Origin: Isoetes taiwanensis | Lineage: Eukaryota > Streptophyta > Lycopodiopsida > Isoetales > Isoetaceae | Length of the DNA stretch: 64,000 nt | Direction of reading: 5' to 3' | Assembly (NCBI GenBank): GCA_021234155.1 | Contig: JAJEKV010000054.1 | Location: 7,584,655-7,648,654, forward strand | Shown here: piece after piece, positions 1-13,015 of the stretch | How positions within the stretch are numbered: position 1 is the first letter of the stretch | How the letters are laid out: each line of letters opens with the position of its first letter | Made by a program: the position numbers and the translations under genes | Notes under the pieces: generated by a model | What the model was told of the DNA's origin: nothing | Databases searched by the model: none | What the model saw: the letters and a program-made list of their open reading frames with translations, nothing else

Positions 1-2010
1 GGAATCACCCGATCTGCCAAAATCGGTTATTGTGCTCAAAGCTCAAGCACCGGCCAATATCAAAGAGACGCGCTCTTTCGGGAAAGGTCAATTATTACTC
101 CACCTTCATACGGGTGGCAGCCATTGCGGATCCCATTCATAAACTCGGGTGGCGAATCCACGGGCTTGGAATTCCCGGTGGGAAGGCTGCTTTCCAACGG
201 TGAAGCTTTTGCTTACTTTCGGGCACCGGTTCTTGTTCCTCCTCAATGGGACAAGCCCTTTCCGCGTTCATGTCGATGTCACCGGCGTTTGCTATTGGGC
301 TGTTTCTTTCTCAAGAATATGATCGCTGCAGCGATAAACCAAATCGCTTCGCCCGGTAGAAAACTCAATTCTGGCGGCGCCAACTATTACGCCCGCGGGC
401 GTGAAGCTTTGGGTCTCATTTTTACGTGTCCAGCGCTTCCGTCATTACCTTTTGGGCAGATCAAATCAAGTTCTTTGTGGACCACCAAGCACTTCTCTAT
501 TTGATCAACAAATCCCCCCGCGGGCGCATTGCTTTCGTTGGGTCCTTCTTCTCCAAAATTTGCTCCTTTTGAAATCGTTCATAAAGGTAGGCAAAATCTC
601 ATGTTGTTCGGATTATCTTTCCGCATCCACCGCGGATGATCTGCGCGAGGGGTCTCGGGCGCCTTCCACGATGCTCAACTCTTTTTTAGTCGGCAACACC
701 ACATTGGTTTCATGATTTTTCAGCGGTACCTCCTCACGGTGCTCTTCCACGGAAGATGAGGCGGCTCTCTCACATGGCGACAATCGCGTCGCCATCAATT
801 TCTCAGGAGGTCGTGACTACACCATGGTTGCGGACATCTCTACAAAAGGGTAAGGACACCATCCGCCCGGCGTGTGTTCTCCCTCATGAAGTTCGGACAT
901 TGTTAGAAGCTCATCAAGGGCACCGGTGGTGGTCATTTTCATGGTGACACCGCGGCGCACGCCAAAATCCTTTCGTAGGGTATTATTGGCCGCGCTCTTT
1001 AAAGATGCTCCGCGCGCCCCTTGCGTGTGGCGCTTGCCGGTGGGGTGGGGCGCCCCGACCCGTGGCGGCTCTTCCCTTGGCGCCGGTCGCCCCGCCACTT
1101 CCCTTGGCAAATGGGGAATGGACTTTGTGGGACCTATAGATCTCTGGCGGCACACTTTCGTGCCGCTACATTCAGTTCTCGCGATTACGCCACCAAATGG
1201 GCGGAAGCTTGTGCACTTCCGAACAACAACTGCTTTGCAAAGCCGCGGCTAGAGTCCTCTATCAACAAATCATCCGCAGCGAGCGATTCGGCCCTACGGG
1301 CTGGTCGGTGGCCGTGGTGTTCATTTCATCAATCATACTATCAAAGGCTGCCGGATTATCTCACGATACATCATCACAAGAGCACACCTTACTATCCTCA
1401 AGGCAATGGGTTGGCGAAAGCACCAACAAAACTCACGGTCACCATTCTCAAAAAATTTGTGGCGCTTCCCATACGGATTGGCGGACAAAACTTCCCTCTT
1501 GTTCTTTGGGCCTACAATACTTGTTTCAAGATTGCTACGGGTCACACTCCTTTTAAATTGGTTTATGGTCGGGAAGCTCTCATGCCATTTGAATATATCC
1601 TTCAACACTCCGTTTTCAACTGGCTCTTGCTCATAATCCACCGGTGCTCTCAAAGAGCGGGTCTATCAATTAGAGCGGTTGGATGAACTTGAAGGGATGC
1701 TTATATTAGGTGTTCTTCATGGACAACGGTTGCAAAAATCTTTACATGACAAGCGTTTGAAGACAAAAACATTCAAAGAAGGAGATTTGGTTCTTCTTTA
1801 TGATTCGGTACAAAAATTTTCGGGTAAACTCAAGTTTAGTTGGCTTGGCCCTTATAAAATTGTTCGTGGTTAGACCAAAGCGTTTTCCAACTAGCTGAAT
1901 TAGATGGCACTCCATTACCTACATTGGTTAATGGTTTTCGTCTCAAAGCATTTCATCACCGAGAAAGTGAACATCAACACCGCAGAGGCAGTTCAAGAAT
2001 CAAACACCCG
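1..2010 (+). mobile_element. Ty3/gypsy pol remnant (RNase H to integrase)
   Basis: A fossil LTR retrotransposon fragment, cut by the left window edge. Translations show, in order, an RNase H region (about 230-500, with a DHQALL-like segment typical of Ty3/gypsy RNase H), a linker, an integrase zinc-binding and core region (about 900-1,440, with a WGMDFVGPI-like start and a TPYYPQGNG-like segment) and a integrase C-terminal part to about 1,870. Domains are spread over several frames, so it is broken many times and looks old. GC content is much higher than in the spacer to the right. Domain order RNase H then integrase supports Ty3/gypsy rather than copia; a Tat-like lineage is possible but not shown. 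Confidence 0.75.
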
Positions 2011-3895
2011 AAAGTGACTAGAAAGGCGGTAGATTAAATTATAGTGGAGATTTTTTTTACAAAATGTGGGCGCGACCCGGCTATTTCATATGGGCGCGCC
2101 CTATATACAAAAGCGGGCTCGAGCCCTATCTACTAAGTCCTAAGAGGAAAAACCCTCTACTCGGGTTGGGGCGAGAGGTGATCGGAGGAGATGGTAGAGG
2201 TTACGCTCGGATCAGCGAAGGTCGAGAACCACCTCCATCCGTTGGTCTTGGTGGGATGTTCAGACCATCCGGCACACCCGGCCGTCCATCGCGAATGCCG
2301 CGGTTGTGGCGGCGCCGAAGATCGAACAATTCATCTTACAAGTGATCCACTCGGCGGTTAGTCGGCATGGTGCAATCTTCGTTCAAGCCCCGGCCCGCCA
2401 TCTTGGCGCCATCGGATGCCGCCGTTTCTCGGTTCGTCTTATATAGCCAGGCCTGAGGAACTCCTTGTCGGCGATGGACCAATCACACAAATCGCCAGCG
2501 TGTTTTGCAATGCAAAATTTGTTTTCTAAAATGAGAATCTGTTCTCCGCGCCGCATATCTAGCCATGGTACCTTGACACATTCCTTTTAATGATATCCCG
2601 CCGAGTTACCCGGCATTGAATGCCATTCCTTCTTTCCCGCCCGTCCGAACATTAATGGATGTCCTTTGCCATCTGTCACATCCGATCTTTCTTTCCGTCT
2701 CATCCTCACCGTTCATTTGCTTCTCCCTTTCGTTTTTGGGGACTTAGCCAAATTTTTGCCTCTCAATCCCCTTCTTCGCATCTTTTTGACACTGGCATCA
2801 TCAGCGGTTCCGTTTGAACTCTTCATACCTCTTAGCCTCGGTTGTAAGCCCTAAAACAAACCTTTTAGTTCCTCTGCGCCTTCATCCCTCCGTGCTTTCG
2901 ACTTTTCGTCTTCCGCCTTTGGCATCTCTCCGTTACGCAAATCATTCCCATGGCTGCCCCAAGATTTTCTACACTTCAAGCTCTTGCTCCCAAGGATCCG
3001 GCCCTTTTTGCATCTGTATCCTTCTTGGCGCCCACTTTCCGTGAAGCCCTTGTTGGCCCGATAAAAAGTCATTTGAGCGACACCAGCTTCACGAATTCTC
3101 TCAAATGGAACCCGGCTCCAAATCACGCCTTGATTGCGGCGGTTCATCGCCAATATTGTTAACGACCCGCAAAGGTTACACCCTTTGTGGTCGATGGCAC
3201 CACTATTTCATTGACTCAACACTTGATTTCTGAGGGTATTTCATATTCCCTTGCACACTCCTTGTGTATCATGGCGCTGCTCACGGGATATTGATGTCGC
3301 GAGTTTGGTGCACACTGCTTATCATGCCAATGTCCATCGTCGACCAATATCGACCAAGCCCTCACGAGACCTTTGTTAAATTTACGTGGCGGAAATTCCT
3401 TGGGTATTCTATCAAGAACACCCATATCAATAAACCTTTCTATAACCTGGTCCTCTTTGCTACACACTCCAAACACCACATAGATTGGCCCCAAATGATG
3501 TTCTATCGTCTTCTCCAAGAAATGGACGCCGAGGTACCACTTCCATTTTCGAAGTTTACGTGGGAGGGCACTTTCAAGCCCTCATCGTCATTACTTCCCT
3601 CCCACACCACCAAATTCTCATAATTCCACTCGTAGCTCCCTTCCAATCAATCACCAAGTTGGCACATCCGCCCATCTTCCACGGTCATGACCACGGTCAC
3701 ACTCATGTCCTTTGTCTCTTCCTCTGCTACACCATCCACTTCACACCATTTTCCCAAACCTCCCAAACCGGGCAGCGGCCCGGTTCCACCACCACAACAC
3801 CCTCGTCGGTTGTTGTATCGGTATCAACGGGATGCTCAAGGCTGCGCTCTTAAGTTACAAAAGAATCCCAAGGCGGCTCTTATGGCGGGGGTTCC
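2011..3895 (+). other. region downstream of gypsy pol, no clear gene
   Basis: GC-rich sequence following the gypsy integrase in the same orientation. It holds only short open stretches that I do not recognise. A TATA-like TTATATAG lies near 2,438. Some large plant gypsy lineages (Tat/Ogre-type) carry long extra sequence between pol and the 3' LTR, and this stretch may be such a tail or part of an LTR. I could not find a matching second LTR in the window. Confidence 0.3.
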
Positions 3896-4546
3896 ATGGG
3901 CACTTTCGAGGCCTCGATGCGGTACACCAAGACCTTCAAAGCTGCAAGCTGCCCAAGTTGCAACTTTGGAGCCAAACTTCAAGACAAGCATGAAGCTCTC
4001 TTACGGGCTCATGCGGATCTCAAAAGTACACAAGCTCAAGTCGACCAACTTCGCGATCGGCGGGGCTCGGCTCGGTCGAAGTGGACTCTATTGGAGCACA
4101 ACAAGTCCAAAGCAGCTCTCACGAGTACCAAGGGCGAAGATATTGCTAAACTCAATGCCTTGTACTTTCGGGCGTGTGAAAATTTCAGCACTCAAGTTCA
4201 AAATCTTTCAGCGGGGCGCTCAAGTAAGCCTCCTTGGCGGCTCGGCTTTCTACCGAGACCTCTCGGCTCACCTCTCTTCAAGATCGAAACTACGAGGAGG
4301 TGCGCGAAGCGAGAAAATACTTCGATGGCCGAGGAGATTGCCGGTGCCGTCTCAATATACCGGGGAAATCTTCCTCCCGGGTCAATCCTTCTCGAGAAGC
4401 GGGTCCGTGACCGATCCGCCTCCTACTCGAAAAGGAAAATCGGATCCGTGATCTCGAACAACGGCTGCAACAAGCTATTCGATCTGGCGAGGAGGCTCAA
4501 GCAAAACTTGGCGACCCGGTGCAATTCTTCAAAGAATGCCGGTTGA
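3896..4546 (+). pseudogene. coiled-coil-like ORF remnant in the gypsy tail
   Basis: A 216-codon open stretch in the 3' region of the gypsy fossil. Its first ~90 residues are rich in Lys, Glu, Gln, Ala and Leu (for example KHEALLRAHADLKSTQAQVD), which looks like an amphipathic coiled coil. Function is unknown. Extra ORFs with coiled coils are known in some plant gypsy lineages downstream of, or alongside, gag-pol. The rest of the stretch has arginine- and serine-rich composition and may be out of the original frame. Treated as part of the fossil, not as a host gene. Confidence 0.3.
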
Positions 4547-6540
4547 CTTCCCTGCTCCCTCACTGCTATCATGATTATGTGGTTGCTTTCGGCGCCACCT
4601 CTTCCTTTCAAAGTGGCGCTTGGTGATGGCCCTGTGGATATCAGCGGCGGTGCTGATTTTTCGGATTTGGCGGAACTCTCCATTGAAGACAAAGGGTTGT
4701 CTGTGCCCTTGTTGTCTTTGATCTCATACCTTTGTGCCCGATCGGACTTTCTCACCTTCAGCGTGGTCCAGCCCATGGCTTATATCTTTCATGATTTCTA
4801 TCGGGTGATACGGAAACCTTTGGCAATGGGCCGCGCCCGGCTTTTTCGGGGTGACCCCAGCTGCGCAATGGGTGCCGGGATAACAATCCATATCTTGCGG
4901 ATCTGCTTTCGGACCCAAACTTTTCATCGGGGTACATGCACGAGCTTGCCAATCATTTATCTCTCGGCAAGCGAGGGCTGCAACAAATTAGGAAGTATCT
5001 AGGACATCAGGCGATCTTCCCTATGCACAAGTCTATATCGGCACACCTCGGCTGGTTACAATCGATTCTGGGCTCTGTTGGATAGCAAAGGCGGTCCCCA
5101 CGGGATGGGATAGCCCTCTGTCAACTCTCGACTTTACGCTTCTCTCTTTGGGGCGGTGTGGGGCGCTTGATCGGATCTTGTCGATCAATTCGGGGAGGCT
5201 GCTTTCGGCAACCCACGCCCTACGGGCATGGTTCCTTCTCCTATGCTTCCACAGGCGTTACCTCCGCCCAGGTTCTGACTTCGATTGGCGCCTTCCTTTT
5301 TGGACCAAGGTCATGGATAGTCATGCGGGTGGACACCACCTCGGATCTCGGCGGATCTCGGTGGGATCCGCGTTTTGTTCGCCCGATCACATTGGGAAGA
5401 AGGTGCTACTACGGACAACACCACCAATTGGATCTACATTGCTAATGGCGTGGTTGGCAGCAGCCGCGGATGCGCTTCATGGTCTCAACACCTTCTTGCG
5501 AGCGCCTCCACCTCACGATCCTTACGTCCATCTTCAAAGCGGGATTTTTGCGCTGCCCTCAAATGCATTTTGCTAAGCTCCTTAAATCGGCGGCGTCCCA
5601 TTTTCACTTTGCAATCCAAATGCGGCGTCGGTGCCTTTGGCCTTGACCCTGTCTCCTCATGGAGTGTCGATTACATTTCTTGGATGCCGCGGCGCTTGAA
5701 GACATGATGCGCTCGTTTTCTTATTGATGCTGATCCGCCCTTGGCCAAAACACACCTCAAGCTCTTCAATCCGCCAAGATCTCATCGGCCCGATTACCAT
5801 AATGGTGCCGTCCTCACTCCCGTGAGGATCACTTTTCGGCCCGATGGCTTCAGCCCTCCGGCGCTTCCTCCTTTTCTTCACTCGGTGTCGTTTGGTGGGG
5901 GAGTGTTAATCTGTGCCTCTGATGCGGGGACTATTCATCATCACGTCGAGTTGAGGTCAAGCTCAAAGATCCTCGATCAACCCGCAGATTGGGACATCCA
6001 AGCCTCATGAAGACTAAGCGGCGACCCACCTTGATCAAAGCCTTTGGCTGTCAACAAGGCGCCGCTCGGACAAGTGGACCCGTCCACCGCCAGCGTCGGC
6101 GTCGGCGTGATTCTAGGCACTTCAAGAGGCACCGCCAATATTCACCGCAAATCAGGCCTCCTTCGAGAGTGGCGCGAGATCGGTCAGGGAGTGTCTATAT
6201 TGGGCCCAAGGCCATTGTACTATATATATGAGTAGAGTTAGCTCATAAGTTTTTAGATGAGTTTTGAGTCTTGTCTCCTTTCAGTTTTTCTCTCTATGCG
6301 AGAGCTCATGTATTTTCATCATTGATATCAAGGAAGCTTATCATCTTTCTCTCAATTGTTCTGTTCTCTTCTTTTTCTTCTCTTTCAACCAAATCCGTGA
6401 CATAGTCCCCGGACTCTCTGTTAGATCCACGGGTCCTCGGAGGTCGTCTTCAGGGAGTTCGAACCCGGACCCCAAGCGGATGCAAATAATCATGCCTCCG
6501 TGGCGGGTTCTAAAAAGCAGGTTACATACTCCTAAAATCT
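4547..6540 (+). other. gypsy tail / LTR-like end with TATA box
   Basis: Continuation of the GC-rich decayed region without a recognisable protein. Near its right end a strong TATA-like sequence, CTATATATATGAG, lies at about 6,219-6,231 and is followed by a T-rich leader (6,260-6,400). That is the usual look of an LTR promoter and R/U5 region. GC content drops sharply after about 6,520, so this probably marks the right end of the element. Exact LTR ends were not identified. Confidence 0.3.
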
Positions 6541-6830
6541 AGAAATCTATGATATGTAAAAGATTGCGCATTCTAGGCATTTTAAAACGGAAACAAGTAC
6601 TTAGACATGATTTGCACAAATACATTCTGATGGTTGGGTAACACATATAATAACTTATGTTGAGCATTGTCCAAGCATTTAAGTCTTGGCTACAATCATA
6701 TGGATTGCTTACTTAGGGTGGGCAATTTACTAGTTTAGATTTTATTGATAGAGAAGCTAGTACAAGATTTGGGAGGATTTGGTATAATTATGGAGAATAT
6801 TTGTCGTCAACGCCTTTATTAATGATAGGC
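6541..6830. other. AT-rich spacer
   Basis: No gene, RNA or element boundary recognised. It separates the GC-rich gypsy remnant from LINE sequence. Confidence 0.5.
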
Positions 6831-7407
6831 AACTCCATGTAAAATTCAAAATGTACATTACAAACACTTTAACCCAGTTCAAATTTTTACATCAATATAC
6901 AAAAAAATTCAATCACCCTTTCATGCTTCTACCCAAATTTAAGATAATTTCATCCCATGCTTCATTCATGTCAATATCTAGACCAAAGGGGACTCTAGAA
7001 GCTTTGTCTTTGCAGATGGTAAAACAACCTTCGGGCATACTCATATAAAAATCTTGGGCTGCTTCCTTCCCCACCCATAAGGCACTACACTTAGCCCAAT
7101 TAAAGGAGACAACCCGGATGCAATTGAAAATATATCAAAATCTTTTTTTTGATTATCGCACATTATTCTCTTCACCATCATAGCAAGAAGGTATCGATCG
7201 CAATGATTAACAAAAACCTGTTCACCTTCCACCAATAATAATCCCTTTACCAAACCATCTTTTTCAGCCTCATGCAATAGTTGCGAAAGTCATACGCCAC
7301 TATAGTAAACAAAAAGGAGCTAAAGGGCAACCTTGCCTTATTCCGTTCAATTGGAAAAAGCACCAATGGTTCTCCATGATCTGATTACTACCCCATTAAT
7401 TACAATG
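6831..7407 (-). mobile_element. old LINE reverse-transcriptase fragment
   Basis: On the minus strand the translation at about 7,312-7,352 reads FFQLNGIRQGCPLAPF, the conserved RT motif of L1-type LINEs. About 20 codons on comes LLHEAEKDGLVKG, which matches the segment just before the catalytic loop. The catalytic YADD-type tetrapeptide is not intact; the equivalent region reads HCDRYLLAM and is followed by a FSIASGLS-like segment. The piece is cut on its 5' side by the poly-T at 7,408, where a second LINE begins. It is therefore a separate, older insertion, without recognisable endonuclease or 3' tail. Confidence 0.7.
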
Positions 7408-8899
7408 TTTTTTTTTTTTTTTTTTGAGGTAAAAGTATGTATATTACATTAATAAAGTAAAAACAAGCGGATGGACCTTACGTCACGATATCATCCGTGA
7501 GCACAAGGGGGCAGCCTAGTCCCAAGGGGAGTTAGGGGGTTAATTGCCAAAGTTTAAGTCGGGGCCAATGGCTACCTCCTCACGTGCTCCATGAGCAGAG
7601 GAAAAACATCTGAAGCCTTGTGTACTACCAATCTTACAAGCTCCTTATCATAATTACTACCATATTTCTGTGGTGCCCCAACCCCATCATTGCAACCTCC
7701 ATGTTGGGTATTTGCGTATTCAGTGGTAGAGGGAGTCTGCTTTCCAATTGCAACATCACACCTGTGTTTCAGACGCCCATAGAGCAATGTTGATGACCCG
7801 AAGCTACGGTGGTTGATCCGGTGAAACCATTAAGATATGTGGCACTTCCGCAAATTCGGGGTTAAGTGGAGTATGGATGAAGCCCAATGCCAAAGTCTTT
7901 TGCCATCGGACAGAAGAACATGTGCTCTCTTGATTCACATTGCCCACATCCAAGTGGGGAGATCTGATTCCACTATTTTTTCTTCTCGGTAGAGACATGG
8001 TTTGATTGCATCTGGAGGCTAACTGACGGAACAATTTGTATCTTCTTGGAGCACCAACATTGCCAAGAACCCACCAAGAGTTGCGGGGAACACCTCATCA
8101 CGTGACATCGGGCTGGCAAAAATCTTGAAGGAGAAAGGTTCCTTTTTAGCTGTAAATCCAACTTCTTGAGTATCCATCTTGCCCTTCAATCCCCGGACCT
8201 CACCTAAGGCCTCCCGGTCCACGACGGGTCATGCACATTAGCCAAAATGCCTCTAAATATACTCTTGTCGGCACACTAGCTTGTTTGAGCGGGCTTGGAG
8301 TTCGACCAGGACAACCATTGACCATCAGCCCACACATCGGACTAAGTGGCGGATCCTTATTGTCTCCACCTTGGTATATATGGGGGTGGACCGGGGCCGA
8401 GGGGTAGCCGTGCTTTTCCCATACTGTTGTGTTCGAGGAAGATGCTAAGGCCCCCCACTTCCACGGGGGTGGCTTTAGGTGGAAAACCTCTATAACTTCT
8501 TGCCATGCTTGAATAGACCTCATTATGGGGATACCGCGTGGCATAGATGAGTAAAGAAGGGGTTACCTCCTCCATAGGAACTAATGAAGTCTGCATGGGG
8601 AGTAGCGCATTTGCCTAACGAGTCCCGGACAAAGTGGCGCGCGGTGATTGCTCCCCATAAGAATCTCAGTTATTTTTTGCTGCCAAGACCTAAGCTTGCA
8701 ATAATAGATCTAACGCCCAATCCCCATCTCTCCTGTCTCTACATACCTCCAGACCATGCAAGTTGAGGAGGGGTCATTCCATATGAACATCTGATCATCC
8801 CTCGGAGCTTCTGGTATTGTCGTCTTGGGACCCACGAGGGATCGAGAAGTAGAAGACATGTGAGGATCAAGCACGCATTGGCTACCGATCACTCTGCCC

Positions 8900-9800
8900 A
8901 TTTGTAGAGGCTTCTTTGTGACCTCAGATTTATTTTCCTCGAAGCTTCTCGAATGGGGGTCCACAACCAGTAGTAGAGGCTGAAGAGAGGGGAATGCCTA
9001 GAAGCTTCATTGTATCTTGTTGTCTTAATACTTGGAGCCCAAAGGGGCCAAAGCGGTGTGATGGACTTGTCCCTCATGCGGCCACAAGATAGAACATTTG
9101 TTCCTATTGAGCTCAATTCGGATGCAATAGAGAAAGTAGAAAGAACTCCTATAAACTTAGCTAAACTCTGGTCATCATGCGAGGAATGCAGAAGGTGTCG
9201 TGCGCATATTGCATAATAGTGAGCATCTCATCAGCCATGCACGGAAGCCTCGGTCCCCGATTCTCTTGTGGTTGTACCTCAATTTTGACCCGGTAGCGTG
9301 AACATTAGCTTCAATGAGGAATAGATAGGGCAAGTGGGCATCCTGTCTTACTCCTTCCTTATTTGGAGCGATCACGTGGGCCTTCCATTGAGGAGAACGA
9401 TGCACTAGCAAGATTATTTAAGGCCCATTACCTTCCCAACCAAATGGGGATGGAATCCCATTCGATGCATAATTCTCTCTAAGCATTGCCGGTACGTAAA
9501 GAGTCATATGCTCTCTTGAAGTCAACTTCAAAAAGTTCAAGCCGGTTGACATGATCTTTGACACCGGTGTGCCCCTTCCCTTGCTGCAAGATAATTATCT
9601 AATATGGATCTACACGGTAGGAAGGCCGTTGCTCATGATCAATCACTCTTTGCGGCATAGGTTTCATTGCGGATGCAATGATCTTAGCCAAAATCTTATA
9701 GGTAGTGTTAGTCGAGGAGCAATGGGTCTCCATTCACCTATAGATAGTGGTGCAATCCCACTTTGGGAATCAAGGAAATAAAGCCTGCGAGAAATGGCAG
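8900..9800 (-). pseudogene. LINE ORF2 reverse-transcriptase domain
   Basis: This is the RT core of the LINE above. It would copy element RNA by target-primed reverse transcription. Ordered blocks are visible: IPKV followed by an RPI...YKILAKIIASAMKP-like block (about 9,760-9,640), the first catalytic Asp in DFKRAYDSL (about 9,510), RQ...PYLFL (about 9,330), QYAHD (about 9,210) where the first Asp of the YADD box is replaced by His, NKCSILWP (about 9,100) and LLGIPLS (about 8,990). Several frameshifts separate the blocks. The replaced catalytic Asp alone would abolish activity. Confidence 0.7.
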
Positions 9801-11040
9801 GGTGAAGTTCTTTGATGGAGCCATGCCCCTCTAATAGCTTCCACCAAATCCCCTTTAAGTTACGGCGAATTCCACATAAAACTTCGGGAGGAAACCCATG
9901 GGCGGGGACTTGCCCGTTGACATGGGCATGGCGTTTTGAAGACTCCTTGCTGCGTGATGGCCGGCCATGAGTTGTCGATTGTCGACAAAGAGAATACTGA
10001 TTTGAGTTACCACAGGCGGGGCCTCCATTGCATCATCAAAACCCAGGCTAAGGGTCCTCAGAAAAGGCGGGTATGTCTATTTAAGAAAGACCCCAATATC
10101 CTGTTGCTTGTCGATGATCACCCCCTTATCATTCAAGACCCTAGAAATTCCATTCTCTGCTAGCCTAGCACCGACCACCCTAAAGAGCGCTTTGGAGTTC
10201 TCATGGCCCATCTCTGCATACCACCTAGATTTTTGACCTTCTGACTGGCTCCCCTTGCCTCTTCCTCTTCAATAGCCTTTGCCTTTCTTTCCATCTCCTC
10301 CTCTCTATTTTGCTTGCCAACATTGGGGGTCGTTCAATAGATCTTGTCTAATGCTTCTTAGCTCATTATATAGGTCATTTTCTCCTTTACGAATATATGA
10401 GCCCGGTCCTTGCCCCGACTTTATCCATTTTTTTCATGCTTTGTGCATACGTACCCATCTTTTCATGGTAGGTAAGGATGTTTGGGGCAAAGAGGCAAAA
10501 GCGACTTGAATGCATCTACAAAGCTACGCTTAGTCGGGTAATTTGTATTAAACTTGAAGGGCAAGCATCCCTTCTCGCGTACCTCCGGTAGGGATTCAAA
10601 TGTTAGTACCAGGGATATGGTCTGAATGGGAGAAGCACAAATCAGCTGTACAAAGCATCGATCCATAAAGCTAGCTGTTCTATTAGCAACATAAAAGCGG
10701 TCAAGGAGGCGTAGGCTTCGGTTCGACCTTCGCTCATTGGACCAGGGTAAAGAGCATTAGATGGGCATTATAAGTAGTAGTCAATATCATCCGATGGGTG
10801 TTCCCAAGCCGCCTTTTTCACGAAATTTGGAGGTTACGGTTGACCCCTAACTTTTGGTCCCAAGTATCTGTGTCATGTTAAAATCCCAGCCAACACCCGG
10901 TTATCCACTAGGCGCCCCGTAGCCCAACCATCAATTTCACCCCATAACAAGGCTCTTTCAGCGGGTTGTTGGAGGCATAGACATTTATCAGCCCCCAGGA
11001 CACCCCTTGCGTTCAATTATTAGAGCACGCCATGCTGCCA

Positions 11041-11289
11041 TTAGGGCTTGTGTGGGTGGACTTGGGTGTGAGACCCTTCGAGGCACCTACACCCCTTGGT
11101 CCCATCTGCTTTGGAGATGGCGAGTTTGTATCCACAACCCATCCATCCCCCAAGGGAACATGCCTCAAAATCACCCAACCTATGCTCTTGAATAAGAATA
11201 ATGTCGGCTGCATAGAAGCGCCATTTTGTCAACACCACTGGCCCTCTTGAGAGCACCTTTGATTCCTCACGAGGATTCCCGCGATACAA
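11041..11289 (-). pseudogene. LINE ORF2 endonuclease fragment
   Basis: An 82-codon open stretch on the minus strand. It contains ADIILIQEHRL, which resembles the DIIxLQETKL motif of APE-type LINE endonucleases, where the Glu binds the metal. The downstream YKLAISKADGTKGCRCL section resembles the next endonuclease strand. It lies about 1.4 kb upstream (on the element strand) of the first RT block, the usual order in L1-type ORF2. The rest of the domain is too decayed to read. Confidence 0.55.
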
Positions 11290-11619
11290 TCCTCCATATC
11301 AAATGCCACCACCTATCAATGATCGCTTTTTGCAGGCGGAACCATATGTTCTTGGAACCATAATGTGGTAAAGTGAAGCACCTCCTGCCCGATTGGGCAA
11401 TGTCCGACCCTCTACCTCCAGCTCCAACGATTCGCCAATACTAATGAGGAGTACATGGGTGGTAAAGGATTCACACCCACTAAATATCGCCAATGGTGGT
11501 AACTTGCCGCCCAGGTGTAGACCATAGCTTTACCCATAAAACACACATGCTTGGGAGGTACAACCTACCTCTTTTTCGGAGGGACTTCCGAGTCGATCGC
11601 AAAAGATTTTTTCGCCACC

Positions 11620-11830
11620 CTGGCTTCCCATTTATTGGTGGTGTACTTTCCTCGGAATAAGGTCACCCCCCACCATCATATCTTTGCATCTTGACTTCCC
11701 CCCTCCCCCGGCTATACATCCCTGCCTCCATATGCTTCCCATTTATTGGTGGTGTACTTTCCCAGGAATAAGGTCCCCCCCCACCATCGTAATCTTTGCA
11801 TCTTGACTTCCCCTCCCCCTCCCATATGGG
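11620..11830 (-). repeat. two ~110 bp direct repeats in the LINE
   Basis: The stretch starting CTTCCCATTTATTGGTGG at about 11,625 recurs at about 11,733, including a GGAATAAGGTC block and a CTTTGCATCTTGACTTCCCC block. The two copies differ by a few bases and indels. They lie between the endonuclease and ORF1-side regions. Confidence 0.75.
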
Positions 11831-12219
11831 TCGTTCGCTTTTTTCCATCACCCCATGTGACTCATCATTATAAGCTAGTAATACCATTTTTATGTATACG
11901 ACATGCTCAACCATATCTTGGGGGCCTAGTATTACCATCATCATGGAGCCGCGATATGCCCAACCATATACCATCGGGGTTCCATAATTCCGGTCCACGG
12001 GAGGGCTGTCTTCCTTGCTTTTGAGCTCGTGCCATCTTCACAGCTTTTTTTGTTGCAAGAGGGACTATTGACCACAAAGGGGTGGCCCTATAAGCCGTCC
12101 ATTTCTCCCATTAATGTTTGCTTCCATCCCCTTCTTCTCGATATAGTTGTCCCCTTCCAGGCCCACTTCTGGTCTCCCTTTATTATTTTTTTTGTGGTGG
12201 GTGGTCTAGCCTCCAAACC

Positions 12220-12625
12220 TCCCATCGTAGAGCCATCCCTATCCTCATTATTTTACGTACAGCTATCCCCATCGTCCCGATTTCCATATTATCAAACCAC
12301 TTTCTAGTCTCCCCCTTCAAGAAAAAGTAGCCATCATTGTCCACCTTATTTTCCGTCAATGTCCACATACGCACCGTTATTGTCACCTCCATCCATTTTG
12401 CGTGCTACTTGCTCCCTCCACCTTGTTTCTTGAGCCATCCCTATCCTCATTATTTTCCGTTGCAACTATCCCCATAAGTCCCTGATTTCCATGTAATCCC
12501 AGCCACTTTCTAGTCTTCCTTTCAAAGAAAGTTGCCATCATTGTCCACCTTCTTTTGCCAATGTCCCCATCCGCGCGGGTTTGTCACCTTCATCGGTTAA
12601 GCGTGACACTTGCTCCCTCCACCTG
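12220..12625 (-). repeat. two ~200 bp direct repeats in the LINE ORF1 region
   Basis: AGCCATCCCTATCCTCATTA occurs at about 12,230 and again at about 12,431. Both copies continue through CACTTTCTAGTCT, CATCATTGTCCACCTT and end at CTTGCTCCCTCCACC. Similarity is perhaps 80 percent by eye, with several indels. Together with neighbouring repeats they make the ORF1-side part of this LINE a mosaic of short tandem duplications. Confidence 0.75.
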
Positions 12626-12784
12626 GATTAAGCTGTACCCTCCTTGAAACTATGGCACCACCACGACCCCTTTTGAGGAGTCGTTAGAAAGGGGGCTCAC
12701 TATCGAGTGCCAATCTTAATCTTTTCTTTTTTGCGGGTCATCCAGGAGCCACTCTCTCATCTCCCTTCAAGGATGACATTAATG

Positions 12785-13015
12785 TTGTTAGGAGGAGGCT
12801 CATTTCCCATAGCTTTTGTCCCTATCTCCTCATTTTCGGGCCATAGGAACACTCTCCTTTATGGGGACACAACCTTGGTTAATGTGGGCGCATATCCTAT
12901 GCCGAACCACAGGGGGGCTCATTTCCCATGGCGCCTATCCTGTCTCCTCATTTTGCGGGCCATAGGAACACTCTCTCCTTTATGGGGACACAATCTTGGT
13001 TAATGTGGCATATCC
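12785..13015 (-). repeat. two ~125 bp direct repeats in the LINE ORF1 region
   Basis: GGCTCATTTCCCAT is followed in both copies (about 12,797 and 12,916) by a TCTCCTCATTTT block, GGGCCATAGGAACACTCTC and TATGGGGACACAA, ending near TTGGTTAATGTGG. The right copy carries small indels relative to the left. Confidence 0.8.

Noticed and set aside
4424-4776. 117-codon minus-strand frame
   Set aside because: It is antisense to the gypsy tail and without any recognisable motif.
6450-6480. Possible tRNA because of GTTCGAACCC
   Set aside because: No matching acceptor, D or anticodon arms could be folded around it.
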